This document shows, one piece after another, positions 25,042-35,117 of a DNA stretch of 64,000 nucleotides (positions are counted from its first letter, which is position 1; each line of letters opens with the position of its first letter). The notes under the pieces were generated by a model. It worked only from the letters and a program-made list of their open reading frames with translations. It had not been told where the DNA came from and searched no databases. Made by a program: the position numbers and the translations under genes. Origin of the DNA: Kordia zhangzhouensis (GTDB lineage: Bacteria; Bacteroidota; Bacteroidia; Flavobacteriales; Flavobacteriaceae); contig NZ_LBMH01000007.1 of the NCBI RefSeq assembly GCF_001005305.1, positions 1 to 64,000 of the forward strand, written 5' to 3'.

Positions 25042-27240
25042 TTAATTTGCGACTTCACTAATGAATTTGATTCGATACAAGCGTAACTCTTCGTCATCGT
25101 AGTCGCCATCAAACTCTTCCAAAGCATCTGAAATTTTGTCCGTTTCAGATTCTAAGAAATATTCATGAATTTCCTCTTGTTGGTCTTCATCCAAAATTTC
25201 ATCAATCCAATAACTGATGTTCAACTTTGTCCCACTATAAACTATCTGTTCCATTTCTTTGATAAAATCAGACATTTCCAGTCCTTTTGCAGAAGCAATA
25301 TCGTCTAATGGTAACTTTCTATCTACACTTTGGATAATGTAAAGCTTTAATCCTGAATTAACCCCTGTACTCTTTACGACCAAGTCATCAGGACGAACAA
25401 TATCATTCTCTTCTACATAGTTTTTGATAAATTCAATAAAATCTTTCCCATATTTTTTTGCTTTTCCATCACCTACTCCATGAATATTTTTCATTTCTTT
25501 TAAGGTGATTGGATACTTAAGTGCCATGTCTTCCAAAGAAGGATCTTGAAATACCACAAATGGAGGAACTCCTATGCGTTTGGCAACTTTTTTACGTAAA
25601 TCTTTTAGCATGGTCATCAATTGCTTATCCGCAACTGCATTATTACCTTTTGAAGCGGTAATTATACTATTGTCTGTAGATTCATCAAAATTATGATCTT
25701 CCGTCATCATAAATGACGTCGGATTTTTGATAAAAGATAATCCATCATCTGTCAGCTTAATTACACCATATGATTCAATATCTTTTCGCAAAAGACCTGC
25801 CACCAATGTTTGGCGTATCAATGCCATCCAAAACTTACTATTGCGTGAACTACCACTACCAAAAAAAGGTTGTAAATGCGTTTTATGCGACTTAATCAAA
25901 GCGTTTTCTTTTCCGACTAATACATTTACAATATTCTTGGCTTTGTAAGTTTGTTTCGTTTCTTGAATTGTAGTTAAAAGCTGTGACACTTCGTCTTTTG
26001 CTTCAACTTTTTTCTTAGGATTTCTGACATTATCATCCATATCAGCTCCTTCTCCATCATCAGGAAACTCTTCTCCAAAATAATGCAATATAAATTTACG
26101 TCGCGATATAGAAGTTTCTGCATACGCAACTACTTCTTGTAGCAAAGCATGCCCTATTTCTTGTTCTGCTACCGGCTTACCTGACATAAATTTTTCAAGC
26201 TTTTCGATATCTTTATACGAATAAAAAGCCAAACAGTGACCTTCACCACCATCGCGACCAGCTCTTCCCGTTTCTTGATAGTAACTTTCAATACTCTTAG
26301 GAATATCATGATGAATTACGAAACGAACGTCTGGTTTGTCAATACCCATTCCAAAGGCAATAGTTGCTACCACTACATCACATTCTTCCATTAGGAACAT
26401 ATCTTGATGTTTTGCTCTTTTTTTAGGATCTAAACCTGCATGATATGGAACTGCATTGATTCCGTTAACTTGAAGTACTTGCGCCAACTCTTCTACTCGT
26501 TTACGACTTAAACAGTATACAATACCACTCTTATTAGGGTTTTGTTTTATAAAACGTATGATGTCTGCGTCAACATTTTTTGTTTTCGGGCGAACTTCAT
26601 AAAATAAATTAGGTCTGTTGAAAGATGCTTTGAATGTGTTCGCATCAGTTATTCCTAAATTTTTAAGAATATCTTCCTGAACTTTGGGTGTCGCAGTAGC
26701 GGTTAATCCAATTATAGGAATCGCATCTCCAATTTTTTTAATAATATTTCTAAGGTTTCTATATTCTGGTCGGAAATCGTGTCCCCACTCAGAAATACAG
26801 TGTGCTTCATCAACTGCCATAAAAGAAATTTTTACCGTTCGTAAAAACTCTATATTTTCTTCTTTGGTCAATGATTCAGGTGCGACATACAATAATTTAG
26901 TTATTCCATTTGTAATGTCGTCTTTTACTTGTTTGGTCTCCGCTTTGGTTAGCGAAGAGTTCAATACATGTGCAATACCATCTTGGGAAGATATGCCACG
27001 TAAGGCATCTACTTGGTTCTTCATTAAGGCAATTAGGGGAGAAACAACGATTGCCGTACCATCTTTCATCAATGCTGGCAACTGGTAGCATAAGGATTTA
27101 CCACCACCCGTTGGCATTATAACAAAGGTATTTTGATCGCTGATAATGCTTTTGATAACTTCTTCCTGTAGTCCTTTAAATTGACCGAACCCGAAGTGCT
27201 TCTTTAGTTCCTTGTATAAGTCAATTTCTACTAAACTCAT
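25042..27240 (-). CDS. recQ: ATP-dependent DNA helicase RecQ
   Basis: 732 residues. Superfamily 2 helicase motifs: Q motif FGFGQFKGLQ, Walker A MPTGGGKS, DEAH box VDEAHCISEWGHD, motif VI QETGRAGRDG; then an RQC region and an HRDC domain (about 525-610). The C-terminal 100 residues beyond HRDC are acidic and specific to this branch. It unwinds DNA 3' to 5' in recombination repair. Divergent from the kdsD gene, 85 bases apart. Confidence 0.94.
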   Translation of the reverse strand: MSLVEIDLYKELKKHFGFGQFKGLQEEVIKSIISDQNTFVIMPTGGGKSLCYQLPALMKDGTAIVVSPLIALMKNQVDALRGISSQDGIAHVLNSSLTKAETKQVKDDITNGITKLLYVAPESLTKEENIEFLRTVKISFMAVDEAHCISEWGHDFRPEYRNLRNIIKKIGDAIPIIGLTATATPKVQEDILKNLGITDANTFKASFNRPNLFYEVRPKTKNVDADIIRFIKQNPNKSGIVYCLSRKRVEELAQVLQVNGINAVPYHAGLDPKKRAKHQDMFLMEECDVVVATIAFGMGIDKPDVRFVIHHDIPKSIESYYQETGRAGRDGGEGHCLAFYSYKDIEKLEKFMSGKPVAEQEIGHALLQEVVAYAETSISRRKFILHYFGEEFPDDGEGADMDDNVRNPKKKVEAKDEVSQLLTTIQETKQTYKAKNIVNVLVGKENALIKSHKTHLQPFFGSGSSRNSKFWMALIRQTLVAGLLRKDIESYGVIKLTDDGLSFIKNPTSFMMTEDHNFDESTDNSIITASKGNNAVADKQLMTMLKDLRKKVAKRIGVPPFVVFQDPSLEDMALKYPITLKEMKNIHGVGDGKAKKYGKDFIEFIKNYVEENDIVRPDDLVVKSTGVNSGLKLYIIQSVDRKLPLDDIASAKGLEMSDFIKEMEQIVYSGTKLNISYWIDEILDEDQQEEIHEYFLESETDKISDALEEFDGDYDDEELRLYRIKFISEVAN

Positions 27241-27262
27241 TCTATCTTTTTACTATTTTACA

Positions 27263-27270
27263 TACATTTG
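27263..27270 (+). promoter_or_regulatory. -7 element of the kdsD promoter
   Basis: TACATTTG matches TAnnTTTG exactly, 55 bases upstream of the TTG start at 27326 and within the recQ-kdsD divergent gap. Confidence 0.5.
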
Positions 27271-27325
27271 CATTCACTAAAGATACTATTTTCTTTAGGA
27301 ACCACAATTTTTAAATTTAATCATT

Positions 27326-28294
27326 TTGAAATATAAAGATACTATTATTAGTGTTGCTAAGCAAACCATTGAAACAGAATATAATGCGATAAAAAATTTA
27401 ATCCCTTTAATTGATGCTGAGTTTGCAGAAGCTGTTTCTTACATTTACCATTCACAAGGCAGAGTGGTTGTTACTGGAATCGGGAAAAGTGCTAACATCG
27501 CTACAAAGATTGTAGCAACCTTAAATTCTACAGGAACACCTGCTATTTTTATGCATGCTGCTGATGCTATTCATGGAGATTTAGGAATAATTCAAGAGCA
27601 TGACACTGTTATTTGTATTTCAAAAAGTGGAAACACTCCCGAAATCAAGGTTTTAGTTCCTTTAATAAAAAATAGTTCTAATAAATTAATTGCTATAACT
27701 GCCAACAGAGAATCCTTTTTAGGAACACAGGCAGACTTTGTGCTACATGCATATGTGGAAAAAGAAGCGTGTCCTAATGGCTTGGCACCAACCACAAGTA
27801 CAACAGCACAACTTGTTTTAGGTGATGCATTAGCGATTTGTTTGTTAGAATTAAGAGGGTTTTCTAGTAAAGATTTTGCAAAATACCATCCTGGTGGCGC
27901 CTTAGGAAAAAAATTATATTTACGAGTAAATGATTTGTCTTCAGTAAATCAAAAACCTAAAGTTTTCTCAACCAGTTCTGTTAAAGATGTTATTGTTGAA
28001 ATTTCTAAAGGAATGCTCGGAGCAACAGCTGTTATTAATGAAAAAGAAGAAATTATCGGCGTAATTACTGATGGAGATATCCGTAGAATGCTATCTAAGA
28101 ACGATTTTATTGGTGATTTGACAGCAGCAAACATCATGTCATCCAATCCGAAGCGTATTTCTAATGAAGCTATGGCGGTAGAAGCTTTGGAAATGATGGA
28201 AGATAATGGTATTTCTCAATTAATGGTTGAAGAAGACGGGAAATATGCTGGAATTGTACATTTACACGATTTGGTAAAAGAAGGAATATTATAA
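27326..28294 (+). CDS. kdsD: Arabinose-5-phosphate isomerase (KpsF/GutQ/KdsD)
   Basis: 322 residues, with a TTG start. An N-terminal SIS sugar-isomerase domain (about 35-165; GIGKSANIATKIVATLNSTGTP and SKSGNTPE are signature parts) and two CBS domains (about 205-322). It converts ribulose-5-phosphate to arabinose-5-phosphate, the first step to KDO for lipopolysaccharide. The stop overlaps the tatC start by one base. Confidence 0.9.
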   Translation: MKYKDTIISVAKQTIETEYNAIKNLIPLIDAEFAEAVSYIYHSQGRVVVTGIGKSANIATKIVATLNSTGTPAIFMHAADAIHGDLGIIQEHDTVICISKSGNTPEIKVLVPLIKNSSNKLIAITANRESFLGTQADFVLHAYVEKEACPNGLAPTTSTTAQLVLGDALAICLLELRGFSSKDFAKYHPGGALGKKLYLRVNDLSSVNQKPKVFSTSSVKDVIVEISKGMLGATAVINEKEEIIGVITDGDIRRMLSKNDFIGDLTAANIMSSNPKRISNEAMAVEALEMMEDNGISQLMVEEDGKYAGIVHLHDLVKEGIL

Positions 28295-29112
28295 TGGGGA
28301 AAAATAAAAACGAAATGTCGTTCTTAGATCACTTAGAAGAACTAAGATGGCACCTTATTCGAAGTTTTGCTGCAATTTTTATCATTGCTTGTGTTGTATT
28401 TGTATACATTCAGCCTATCTATAAGAATTTATTAATTGTTCATTTAGATGGAGACTTTGTAACCTATAAAGTGTTTTGTGATGCGTTTCAATTTTTTGGT
28501 GTAGAAAGTGATTTTTGTTCTTTAACTTTTGATGATCAACTCATTAATACAGATGCTACAGGACAATTTACCATGGCTATTTGGTCTGCTATCATTCTCG
28601 GATTTATTTTTGCATTTCCATACATTGTTTTTGAATTATGGAGATTTATAGCTCCAGGATTAAACCCTAAAGAACGTAGTAGATCTAGATGGTTCATTTT
28701 CTTTGCCTCTTTTCTATTTTTCATAGGATTGTTATTTAGCTATTATATTATTATGCCTATGTCTTCTTACTTTTTCTATAATTTTGAAATTGCTGAAGAG
28801 ATTAAAAACACCATTAAAATACAATCACATATCAGTCTTCTAACCAATACACTTATTGGTGTGTCATTGGTTTTCGAATTACCGTTAATTATTTACTTTT
28901 TGTCAAAAATTGGACTGGTTACACCGCGATTTTTACGAAAATATAGAAAACATGCACTTGTTGTTGTACTAATATTAGCGGCAATTATTACACCTCCTGA
29001 TGTTGGAAGTCAGATTGTCGTGGCAATTCCAATCATGATTTTATACCAAATAGGGATATTCATATCAAGTAGAGTTGAAAAAAATCAAAAAAAGAAATTA
29101 AAAAATGGCTAA
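28294..29112 (+). CDS. tatC: Sec-independent protein translocase TatC
   Basis: 272 residues. MSFLDHLEELRWHLIRS is the TatC signature; six hydrophobic segments follow, with FIAPGLNPKERS in the second periplasmic/cytosolic loop. It forms the receptor of the twin-arginine export pathway for folded proteins. TatA is not in the window. Overlaps the next gene by 8 bases. Confidence 0.93.
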   Translation: MGKNKNEMSFLDHLEELRWHLIRSFAAIFIIACVVFVYIQPIYKNLLIVHLDGDFVTYKVFCDAFQFFGVESDFCSLTFDDQLINTDATGQFTMAIWSAIILGFIFAFPYIVFELWRFIAPGLNPKERSRSRWFIFFASFLFFIGLLFSYYIIMPMSSYFFYNFEIAEEIKNTIKIQSHISLLTNTLIGVSLVFELPLIIYFLSKIGLVTPRFLRKYRKHALVVVLILAAIITPPDVGSQIVVAIPIMILYQIGIFISSRVEKNQKKKLKNG

Positions 29113-29452
29113 TCAAGTAGAAGAATTCAACGCATATCGTGCTGAAATGAATGAAAAAATTTTAGCAGATAACAACAAAATCATCAAGCGAATTTTCAAT
29201 TTAGACACTAATGCTTATATGGAAGGTGCGCTAGATGTAAAGACTAAAGAACTACTCGGATTGGTGGCTTCTGCGGTATTGCGTTGCGATGATTGTATTA
29301 AATATCATTTAGAAACAGCATATAAAGTTGGGCTCTCAAAAGAACAAGTAATGGAAGCTCTTGGAATTGCTACTTTAGTTGGTGGAACAATCGTAATTCC
29401 TCATTTACGTAGAGCATACGAATTTTGGGAAGCATTAGAAGCGCAGTCCTAA
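29105..29452 (+). CDS. Carboxymuconolactone decarboxylase family (AhpD-like) protein
   Basis: 115 residues. The CMD domain covers residues about 25-110, with CDDCIKYHLETAYKVG, the C-x2-C/His redox-type motif of AhpD-like proteins, at about 59-67. It could be a small peroxidase or thiol-reductase partner. Overlaps tatC by 8 bases, so part of the same operon. Confidence 0.85.
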   Translation: MANQVEEFNAYRAEMNEKILADNNKIIKRIFNLDTNAYMEGALDVKTKELLGLVASAVLRCDDCIKYHLETAYKVGLSKEQVMEALGIATLVGGTIVIPHLRRAYEFWEALEAQS

Positions 29453-29527
29453 TCACGTTAATTTCCTATTAAAAAACGTAAGCGTAGTATTGAAATTCGT
29501 ATTTTTACGCTTCATAATAATCAAAAT

Positions 29528-30277
29528 ATGATTTTAAGAGCCGATAGTATCATGAAGTCCTACAAAGGACGTAAAGTTGTAAAAGGAATTTCTTTAGAAG
29601 TAAATCAAGGAGAAATTGTAGGATTACTTGGTCCAAATGGAGCTGGAAAAACTACTTCTTTTTACATGATTGTAGGTTTGATAAAGCCGAACGGAGGAAA
29701 AATCTATTTGGATGATATGGAAATTACTAATTTTCCAATGTACAAACGCGCACAAAATGGAATTGGGTATTTGGCACAGGAAGCTTCTGTTTTTAGAAAA
29801 TTAAGTATTGAAGATAATATTTTAAGTGTATTACAACTCACTAAGCTCTCAAAAAAAGAACAGGAAATGAAGATGGAATCGTTGATTGAAGAGTTTGGTT
29901 TAGGACACATCCGCAAAAACCGTGGCGACTTATTATCGGGTGGTGAACGTAGACGTACTGAAATTGCACGAGCCTTGGCAACTGATCCAAAGTTTGTATT
30001 ATTGGATGAACCATTTGCAGGGGTTGACCCTGTGGCGGTAGAAGATATTCAGCGTATTATTGCGCACTTAAAGAATAAAAACATTGGAATTTTAATTACA
30101 GATCACAACGTACAGGAAACCTTGGCCATTACCGATAGAACGTATTTAATGTTTGAAGGAAACATTCTCAAAGCAGGAAAACCAAGAGAACTGGCCGAAG
30201 ATGAAATGGTGCGAAAAGTATATTTGGGACAAAACTTTGAGTTACGTGAAAAGAAATTAGACTTCGAAAAATCTTAG
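29528..30277 (+). CDS. lptB: LPS export ABC transporter ATP-binding protein LptB
   Basis: 249 residues. ABC ATPase: Walker [11 protein letters not shown]-loop YLAQEAS, signature [10 protein letters not shown], Walker [12 protein letters not shown] and H-loop ITDHNV. Sequence and length match LptB, which powers transport of lipopolysaccharide by LptFG from the inner membrane. Part of an envelope-biogenesis block with kdsD and tatC. Confidence 0.93.
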   Translation: MILRADSIMKSYKGRKVVKGISLEVNQGEIVGLLGPNGAGKTTSFYMIVGLIKPNGGKIYLDDMEITNFPMYKRAQNGIGYLAQEASVFRKLSIEDNILSVLQLTKLSKKEQEMKMESLIEEFGLGHIRKNRGDLLSGGERRRTEIARALATDPKFVLLDEPFAGVDPVAVEDIQRIIAHLKNKNIGILITDHNVQETLAITDRTYLMFEGNILKAGKPRELAEDEMVRKVYLGQNFELREKKLDFEKS

Positions 30278-30339
30278 CAAAACTCCTTTTCGTATAGAAT
30301 AAATCAATAAAAGATATTTTTTTTAAGTAAACCATTTAG

Positions 30340-30347
30340 TACATTTG
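30340..30347 (+). promoter_or_regulatory. -7 element upstream of the Cys/His protein and TonB receptor genes
   Basis: TACATTTG matches TAnnTTTG exactly. It is followed by overlapping short inverted repeats (30351-30371: AAAAT/ATTTT and AAATCG/CGATTT), which could be an operator near the transcription start. Confidence 0.45.
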
Positions 30348-30390
30348 TGTAAAATCGTGTATTTTCGATTTACCAAATCTATACGCAACT

Positions 30391-30723
30391 GTGGAAATTA
30401 TCCAAAAAATAAAGGACATTTGCTTAGCCTGTTTGTTACTATTAACATTGGCTACTCCTTCTTTTATACAGTTTTCACACCAACTCATAGAAGAACACGA
30501 AACAAGAACGTGTCATGAACAAAAAGAGCACATTCATGAAAATAATGTGCATTGCGACTTGTGTACGTATCACTTTTCAAATTATTACTTTGAGTTCACA
30601 AGTCTTCCAAACTTATTAGTAGCTCCAATTATTTCTAACCCGGCTGAAGGCACTATAAAGTCTTTATGCCATTATTTACCGCTTACCAACAAGCGACTTC
30701 GTGCGCCTCCTTATAATTCTTAG
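30391..30723 (+). CDS. Small Cys/His-rich exported protein preceding a TonB receptor
   Basis: 110 residues from a GTG codon (30391). A hydrophobic N-terminal segment (about 11-28) probably directs export. Between about 40 and 62 lies a dense Cys/His cluster (TCHEQKEHIHENNVHCDLC), suited to metal binding. No named family recognised. It is followed after 40 bases by a TonB receptor gene, suggesting a joint role in metal uptake, such as zinc or copper. This is inference. Confidence 0.65.
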   Translation: MEIIQKIKDICLACLLLLTLATPSFIQFSHQLIEEHETRTCHEQKEHIHENNVHCDLCTYHFSNYYFEFTSLPNLLVAPIISNPAEGTIKSLCHYLPLTNKRLRAPPYNS

Positions 30724-30763
30724 AACATATAAACTTCATTATTTTTAAACTAAGAATTTTAAA

Positions 30764-33163
30764 ATGCGTACTTACATAATTATGTTATTGCTTTGCAGTA
30801 GCGTAGTTCTGCATGGTCAAAACTGCAACTACGAACTCACTGGTAAAGTGATTGACTTACATGATGAATCTGTACTTCCTGGTGCAACATTAATCATCGC
30901 TGGTCATGAAAAAGTTACTCAATCTGATTTGAATGGGAATTATACTTTTTCAAACCTTTGCGAAGGAAATTACACGATTCAAGTATCACATCCTAATTGT
31001 GCTACACAAGCTTTCAAAGTAAAAATTTCTAGCAATTTGAACCGAAACTTCAAGCTAGAACATCACTTAGAAGAATTAAATGCGATTACGCTACAAGCGT
31101 CCATTTACGGAAATAAAACAAAAACAAATTTTGAGCAAAAAATAGATCAACAACAATTAGATCGTTTCTCAAATGGTTCTTTAGGAGATGTTTTAAACAC
31201 TTTAAGTGGTGTTTCTTCACTTAACACAGGAAACGCTGTGGTAAAACCTATCATCAATGGTGTACATAGCAGTCGTGTAGTAGTGATGAATAACGGCGTC
31301 CGTATGGAAGATCAAGAATGGGGAGCAGAACATGCACCAAGTATTGATGTGAATACGGTTGGAAATATTACTGTTGTAAAAGGTGCTGGAGCCCTCAAAT
31401 ACAGTGGTGATGCGATAGGCGGAATTATTATCACTGAGGCTTCAAAAGTTCCTGTGAAAGATACTATATATGGAAAAACGTTGATGACTGCTGCTTCGAA
31501 TGGTCGTGGTGGGAGCATCACTTCTACCCTTACAAAAAGTTATCAAAATGGCTGGTATGGCTCCATACAAGGTACATTGAAACGTTTTGGCGATTTTGAA
31601 GCGCCCGATTATGTGCTGAGCAACACTGGTGTTTTTGAACGAAATATCGCTGCTCGAATTGGTTATAATCGTTTCAACTATGGTGTAGAAGCTTATTATT
31701 CTTATTTTAAAAATGATATTGGAATTTTGCGTGCCTCTCATGTAGGTGGAGCAAGCGATCAAGTGCGTACCATAAATAGCGGAGTTCCCTTAATCGTCAG
31801 AGATTTCACGTATGATATTAACGCTCCAAAACAAGAGGTGTCTCACCATTTGTTCAAAGTACGTGGATTTAAAGACCTTGAAAACTTAGGGAAAATTACG
31901 CTCCAATATGATTTTCAACGAAATCAACGCTTAGAATTTGATGTGCGTCGTGGAGACGATCTTGAAAGAGCTTCTTTAGATTTGGCACTCACCTCACAAA
32001 CACTTCGAGTTGATCTAGACACCAACAATCCAAAATTATTGAACTTGGAAACTGGTATATTAGCGCAGTTTCAGCAAAATGAAGCTGATCCTAGTACAGG
32101 CGTACGACGCTTAATTCCAGATTACAAACGTTATAGTTTCGGGATATATGGTACAGGGAATTATTCGATTACAGATAAATGGTTAATAGAGTTTGGTGCA
32201 CGATTGGATTATATACATATCAATGCTGATAAATTTTATCGCACTTCTTTTTGGGAAGATCGCAATTATGATGTTCTATTTGCCGATATTGTAGTGGGTG
32301 AATTTGGAAATCAAATTTTAACCAATCCTAAGTTAGATTTTGCGAATGCTTCTGCTACAGCAGGTACGCGCTATTCGTTGAATGACTCATATACAGTATT
32401 TGCAAATTATTCACTAGCTTCTCGTGCTCCTAACCCTTCTGAGTTATTTAGCGAAGGCTTACATCATTCTGCATCACGTATAGAGTTGGGCGACTTACGA
32501 TTTGATTCTGAAATTGCACATAAAATAGCCCTAACGCTCCAAAAAGAGGGAACTATTTTTGGATTTTCTGTTAATCCGTATATCAATTTCATTAATGATT
32601 TCATCATTATTGAACCAACTGAAATTCAACAAACAATCCGTGGAAATTTTCAAGTTTGGGAATATCGTCAAACCAATGCCACATTACTAGGTTTGGATAT
32701 TGACGCTTCGCTAACCTTATCTAAATATTTTAATTATTATCACCAATTTTCATTGGTAAAAGGATATGATGAGTCACGCAAATTACCATTGATAGATATG
32801 CCTCCTGTAAATACTGTTAACGGGTTAGTCTATCAAAACAAACACATACACAATCTCAGAATTGATTTACAAAGCGAATATACATTTAGACAAAATGAAT
32901 TTCCTAATAACAATTTTGAGGTATTTATCCCCGAAACAAACACTTTTGAGCTTGTAGATGTTAGTACGCCACCAAAAGCGTATCATTTACTGCACTTACA
33001 ATCGAGCGCAGATTTTACTTTAGGAAAAACATCAATGCTTGCTGTAGGGGTTTCTGTTTCTAATATTTTCGACACCAAGTATCGAAACTACCTGAATCGT
33101 TTGCGCTATTATGCAGATGATATGGGGAGAAACTTTTCAATTAATTTAAAAATAACTTATTAA
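30764..33163 (+). CDS. TonB-dependent receptor
   Basis: 799 residues. A signal peptide (1-18), a carboxypeptidase-regulatory-like domain (about 22-105; typical of Bacteroidota receptors), a plug domain (about 120-225, with GDVLNTLSGVSS and VVVMNNGVRMEDQEWG), and a beta-barrel ending in the aromatic-rich C-terminus. It should import a ligand across the outer membrane with energy from TonB. The ligand is unknown; flanking genes point to a metal. Confidence 0.9.
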   Translation: MRTYIIMLLLCSSVVLHGQNCNYELTGKVIDLHDESVLPGATLIIAGHEKVTQSDLNGNYTFSNLCEGNYTIQVSHPNCATQAFKVKISSNLNRNFKLEHHLEELNAITLQASIYGNKTKTNFEQKIDQQQLDRFSNGSLGDVLNTLSGVSSLNTGNAVVKPIINGVHSSRVVVMNNGVRMEDQEWGAEHAPSIDVNTVGNITVVKGAGALKYSGDAIGGIIITEASKVPVKDTIYGKTLMTAASNGRGGSITSTLTKSYQNGWYGSIQGTLKRFGDFEAPDYVLSNTGVFERNIAARIGYNRFNYGVEAYYSYFKNDIGILRASHVGGASDQVRTINSGVPLIVRDFTYDINAPKQEVSHHLFKVRGFKDLENLGKITLQYDFQRNQRLEFDVRRGDDLERASLDLALTSQTLRVDLDTNNPKLLNLETGILAQFQQNEADPSTGVRRLIPDYKRYSFGIYGTGNYSITDKWLIEFGARLDYIHINADKFYRTSFWEDRNYDVLFADIVVGEFGNQILTNPKLDFANASATAGTRYSLNDSYTVFANYSLASRAPNPSELFSEGLHHSASRIELGDLRFDSEIAHKIALTLQKEGTIFGFSVNPYINFINDFIIIEPTEIQQTIRGNFQVWEYRQTNATLLGLDIDASLTLSKYFNYYHQFSLVKGYDESRKLPLIDMPPVNTVNGLVYQNKHIHNLRIDLQSEYTFRQNEFPNNNFEVFIPETNTFELVDVSTPPKAYHLLHLQSSADFTLGKTSMLAVGVSVSNIFDTKYRNYLNRLRYYADDMGRNFSINLKITY

Positions 33164-33175
33164 AAAATTAAAAAA

Positions 33176-33733
33176 ATGAATACGATTAACTATAGACTTT
33201 TAACTTTAATTACCATCATCAGCACTTTATTTATTTCTTGTTCTAGTGATGATGATGCACCGATTCCTGTAAATGAAGAAGAGGTAATTACTACAGTTAC
33301 TGTAACGCTAACTCCTGTTGGTGGTGGAACTGCTGTAACTTTACAGTCCAGAGATTTAGACGGTGATGGTCCTGATGCTCCTGTAGTGACTGTTTCTGGA
33401 AATTTAGTTTCTTCTGCGTCTTATACGGGTACTGTGGTTTTATTGAATGAAACAGAAACTCCTGCAGAAAATATTACCAATGAAGTACAAGAAGAAGCCG
33501 AAGAGCATCAATTTTTCTATGTTGTTAACGGAGCAAACATTAGCACAACTTATACAAGTTTTGATGCGAATAACAATCCATTAGGTACTACATTCAACTT
33601 GAGTACAGGTGCTGCAAGTACTGGTACATTTACAGTAACTTTAGTACATGAACCGACCAAACCAAATACTGGATTGGCTAATGCTGGTGGAGAAACAGAT
33701 GTAGAAGTTACATTCAATGTAACTGTGCAATAG
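33176..33733 (+). CDS. Lipoprotein following the TonB receptor
   Basis: 185 residues. Lipobox LFISC (Cys22) then CSSDDD. The rest is beta-rich with many Thr, Gly and Val (VTVTLTPVGGGTAVTL..., ending ETDVEVTFNVTVQ). It starts 12 bases after the receptor stop and ends in a strong terminator, so it is part of the same operon and probably an extracellular or periplasmic partner of the receptor. Confidence 0.78.
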   Translation: MNTINYRLLTLITIISTLFISCSSDDDAPIPVNEEEVITTVTVTLTPVGGGTAVTLQSRDLDGDGPDAPVVTVSGNLVSSASYTGTVVLLNETETPAENITNEVQEEAEEHQFFYVVNGANISTTYTSFDANNNPLGTTFNLSTGAASTGTFTVTLVHEPTKPNTGLANAGGETDVEVTFNVTVQ

Positions 33734-33762
33734 ATTTTAGTAACGAAACTATTATAGCAACA

Positions 33763-33797
33763 AAAAAGCCGTTATTTAATTGTAATAACGGCTTTTT
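33763..33797. terminator. Bidirectional terminator between the lipoprotein and the beta-helix gene
   Basis: A 14-base perfect stem (33763-33776 with 33784-33797, A5GCCGTTATT / AATAACGGCT5). It closes the plus-strand receptor operon and the minus-strand pssA-beta-helix operon. Confidence 0.85.
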
Positions 33798-33807
33798 GTT
33801 ATCATAT

Positions 33808-35115
33808 TCATAAAATTTCTGTATCATCAGATTCATTGAAAACAGCACCAAATACTTGCCCTGAGCTAGTATTATTTACCACCTTAATTGCGCTAGGATA
33901 CTCTTTTATCCCTTTTTTATAGGTCGATTTAATAACTATTCCGTAGTGTTGTGTCAATTGTGCTTCGGTTGGCACTTGATAAAATTCATTATTCTCAATG
34001 GTAATATGATGACTTCCATATTCTATACGTATACCACCATAGGGATGATTTTGATAAATACGATCTCTCGTTTGTTCATTGCTTCCACATTTATTGTGCG
34101 TAAGCGAAAGGTAGGAACTTCCCAATACACTTATACCACAAGAATTGTTCTCTTCTGCAGTATTATTGCTAATTTCTCCTTGATGACAACGCTCAAAAGC
34201 AAACCCAAGATCACCTGAGCCAGTAGCTATATTATTTTTGCATACAAAGTTTTTAGTGTCCTTTATGCTGAACAAATCAGCAGAACCTCCACTAAAAAAA
34301 CCTAATTTTGGTCCTATAATGGTATTATTCATTAGTTGTACACTATCATGAAAATTAGAGTTTCCTGTATAATCTTTATCGCCACATGTTAAATATATAC
34401 CGCTAAAACTATCTGGTCTTCCTTTAGGTTTTCCATCAGGTTGAATGACGGATGCTACTGCTTTTATTCTAATTGAATTATTTTCTATACGTACTTTATC
34501 ACAAAATTCAGGGTTCTTCTTGTCCATATTTCCTGTGAAACGGATTGCTGTATTTGTCATTGAATCTGAAAAAGAATTGTTTTTTACTTCTATCTCAGAA
34601 TTTCGCTTCCATAAACCAATTCCTATATAACTATCTTCAAATGTGCAATTTTGAATCGTAACTCCTTTGGTTTTTTGAATTCGTATTGCACAACATCCGC
34701 TTTTGTTCATTCCTTTAAATTCACAATTGTCTACTAGTATATTTGAATTCTCCATAGGAACTTTTCCATAACTAGTGATAACTATAGCGCCTACGGACGG
34801 ACTTTGATGTTGTGTGTCAAATATGATATTTGAAAATGTTACATTTTGCACAGCATTCCCAAAAAAGAGATGTTTTGTTTCTATATTTTGAGAATGATAA
34901 TATTTTATGCGTGCTTTTCCACGTTCAGTAGTCATAACTACATTATCAGGAAGCGAAAGTGTTCTGGAAATACAAATAAATGCGTTTTCAGGAAACTGAA
35001 TCGTTCCTCCTCCACTATTCTTTATATCTTCAAGAGCTTTTTCCAATGCATCAGTCGCATCATGTGTGCCATCAATAGAGATATGATATGGAGCAGAAGT
35101 AATATCTAGTAACAT
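33808..35115 (-). CDS. Right-handed parallel beta-helix repeat protein without an export signal
   Basis: 435 residues from the ATG at 35115, two bases after the pssA stop codon; a longer in-frame start adds 30 residues that do not look like a signal peptide. Residues about 15-70 show the start of a pectate-lyase-like fold (DGTHDATDALEKALEDIKNSGGGTIQFP). The rest is a series of short coils with Asn-rich turns (NNIT, NNSF, NNTI). This fold is common in polysaccharide lyases, but no catalytic residue set is clear. Absence of a signal peptide is odd for a glycan-active beta-helix. Confidence 0.8.
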   Translation of the reverse strand: MLLDITSAPYHISIDGTHDATDALEKALEDIKNSGGGTIQFPENAFICISRTLSLPDNVVMTTERGKARIKYYHSQNIETKHLFFGNAVQNVTFSNIIFDTQHQSPSVGAIVITSYGKVPMENSNILVDNCEFKGMNKSGCCAIRIQKTKGVTIQNCTFEDSYIGIGLWKRNSEIEVKNNSFSDSMTNTAIRFTGNMDKKNPEFCDKVRIENNSIRIKAVASVIQPDGKPKGRPDSFSGIYLTCGDKDYTGNSNFHDSVQLMNNTIIGPKLGFFSGGSADLFSIKDTKNFVCKNNIATGSGDLGFAFERCHQGEISNNTAEENNSCGISVLGSSYLSLTHNKCGSNEQTRDRIYQNHPYGGIRIEYGSHHITIENNEFYQVPTEAQLTQHYGIVIKSTYKKGIKEYPSAIKVVNNTSSGQVFGAVFNESDDTEIL

Positions 35116-35117
35116 CG

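Noticed and set aside
29475-29527. Hairpin-like sequence AAGCGTA...TACGCTT before lptB
   Set aside because: Stem of seven bases with an 18-base loop and no T-run; too weak for a terminator.
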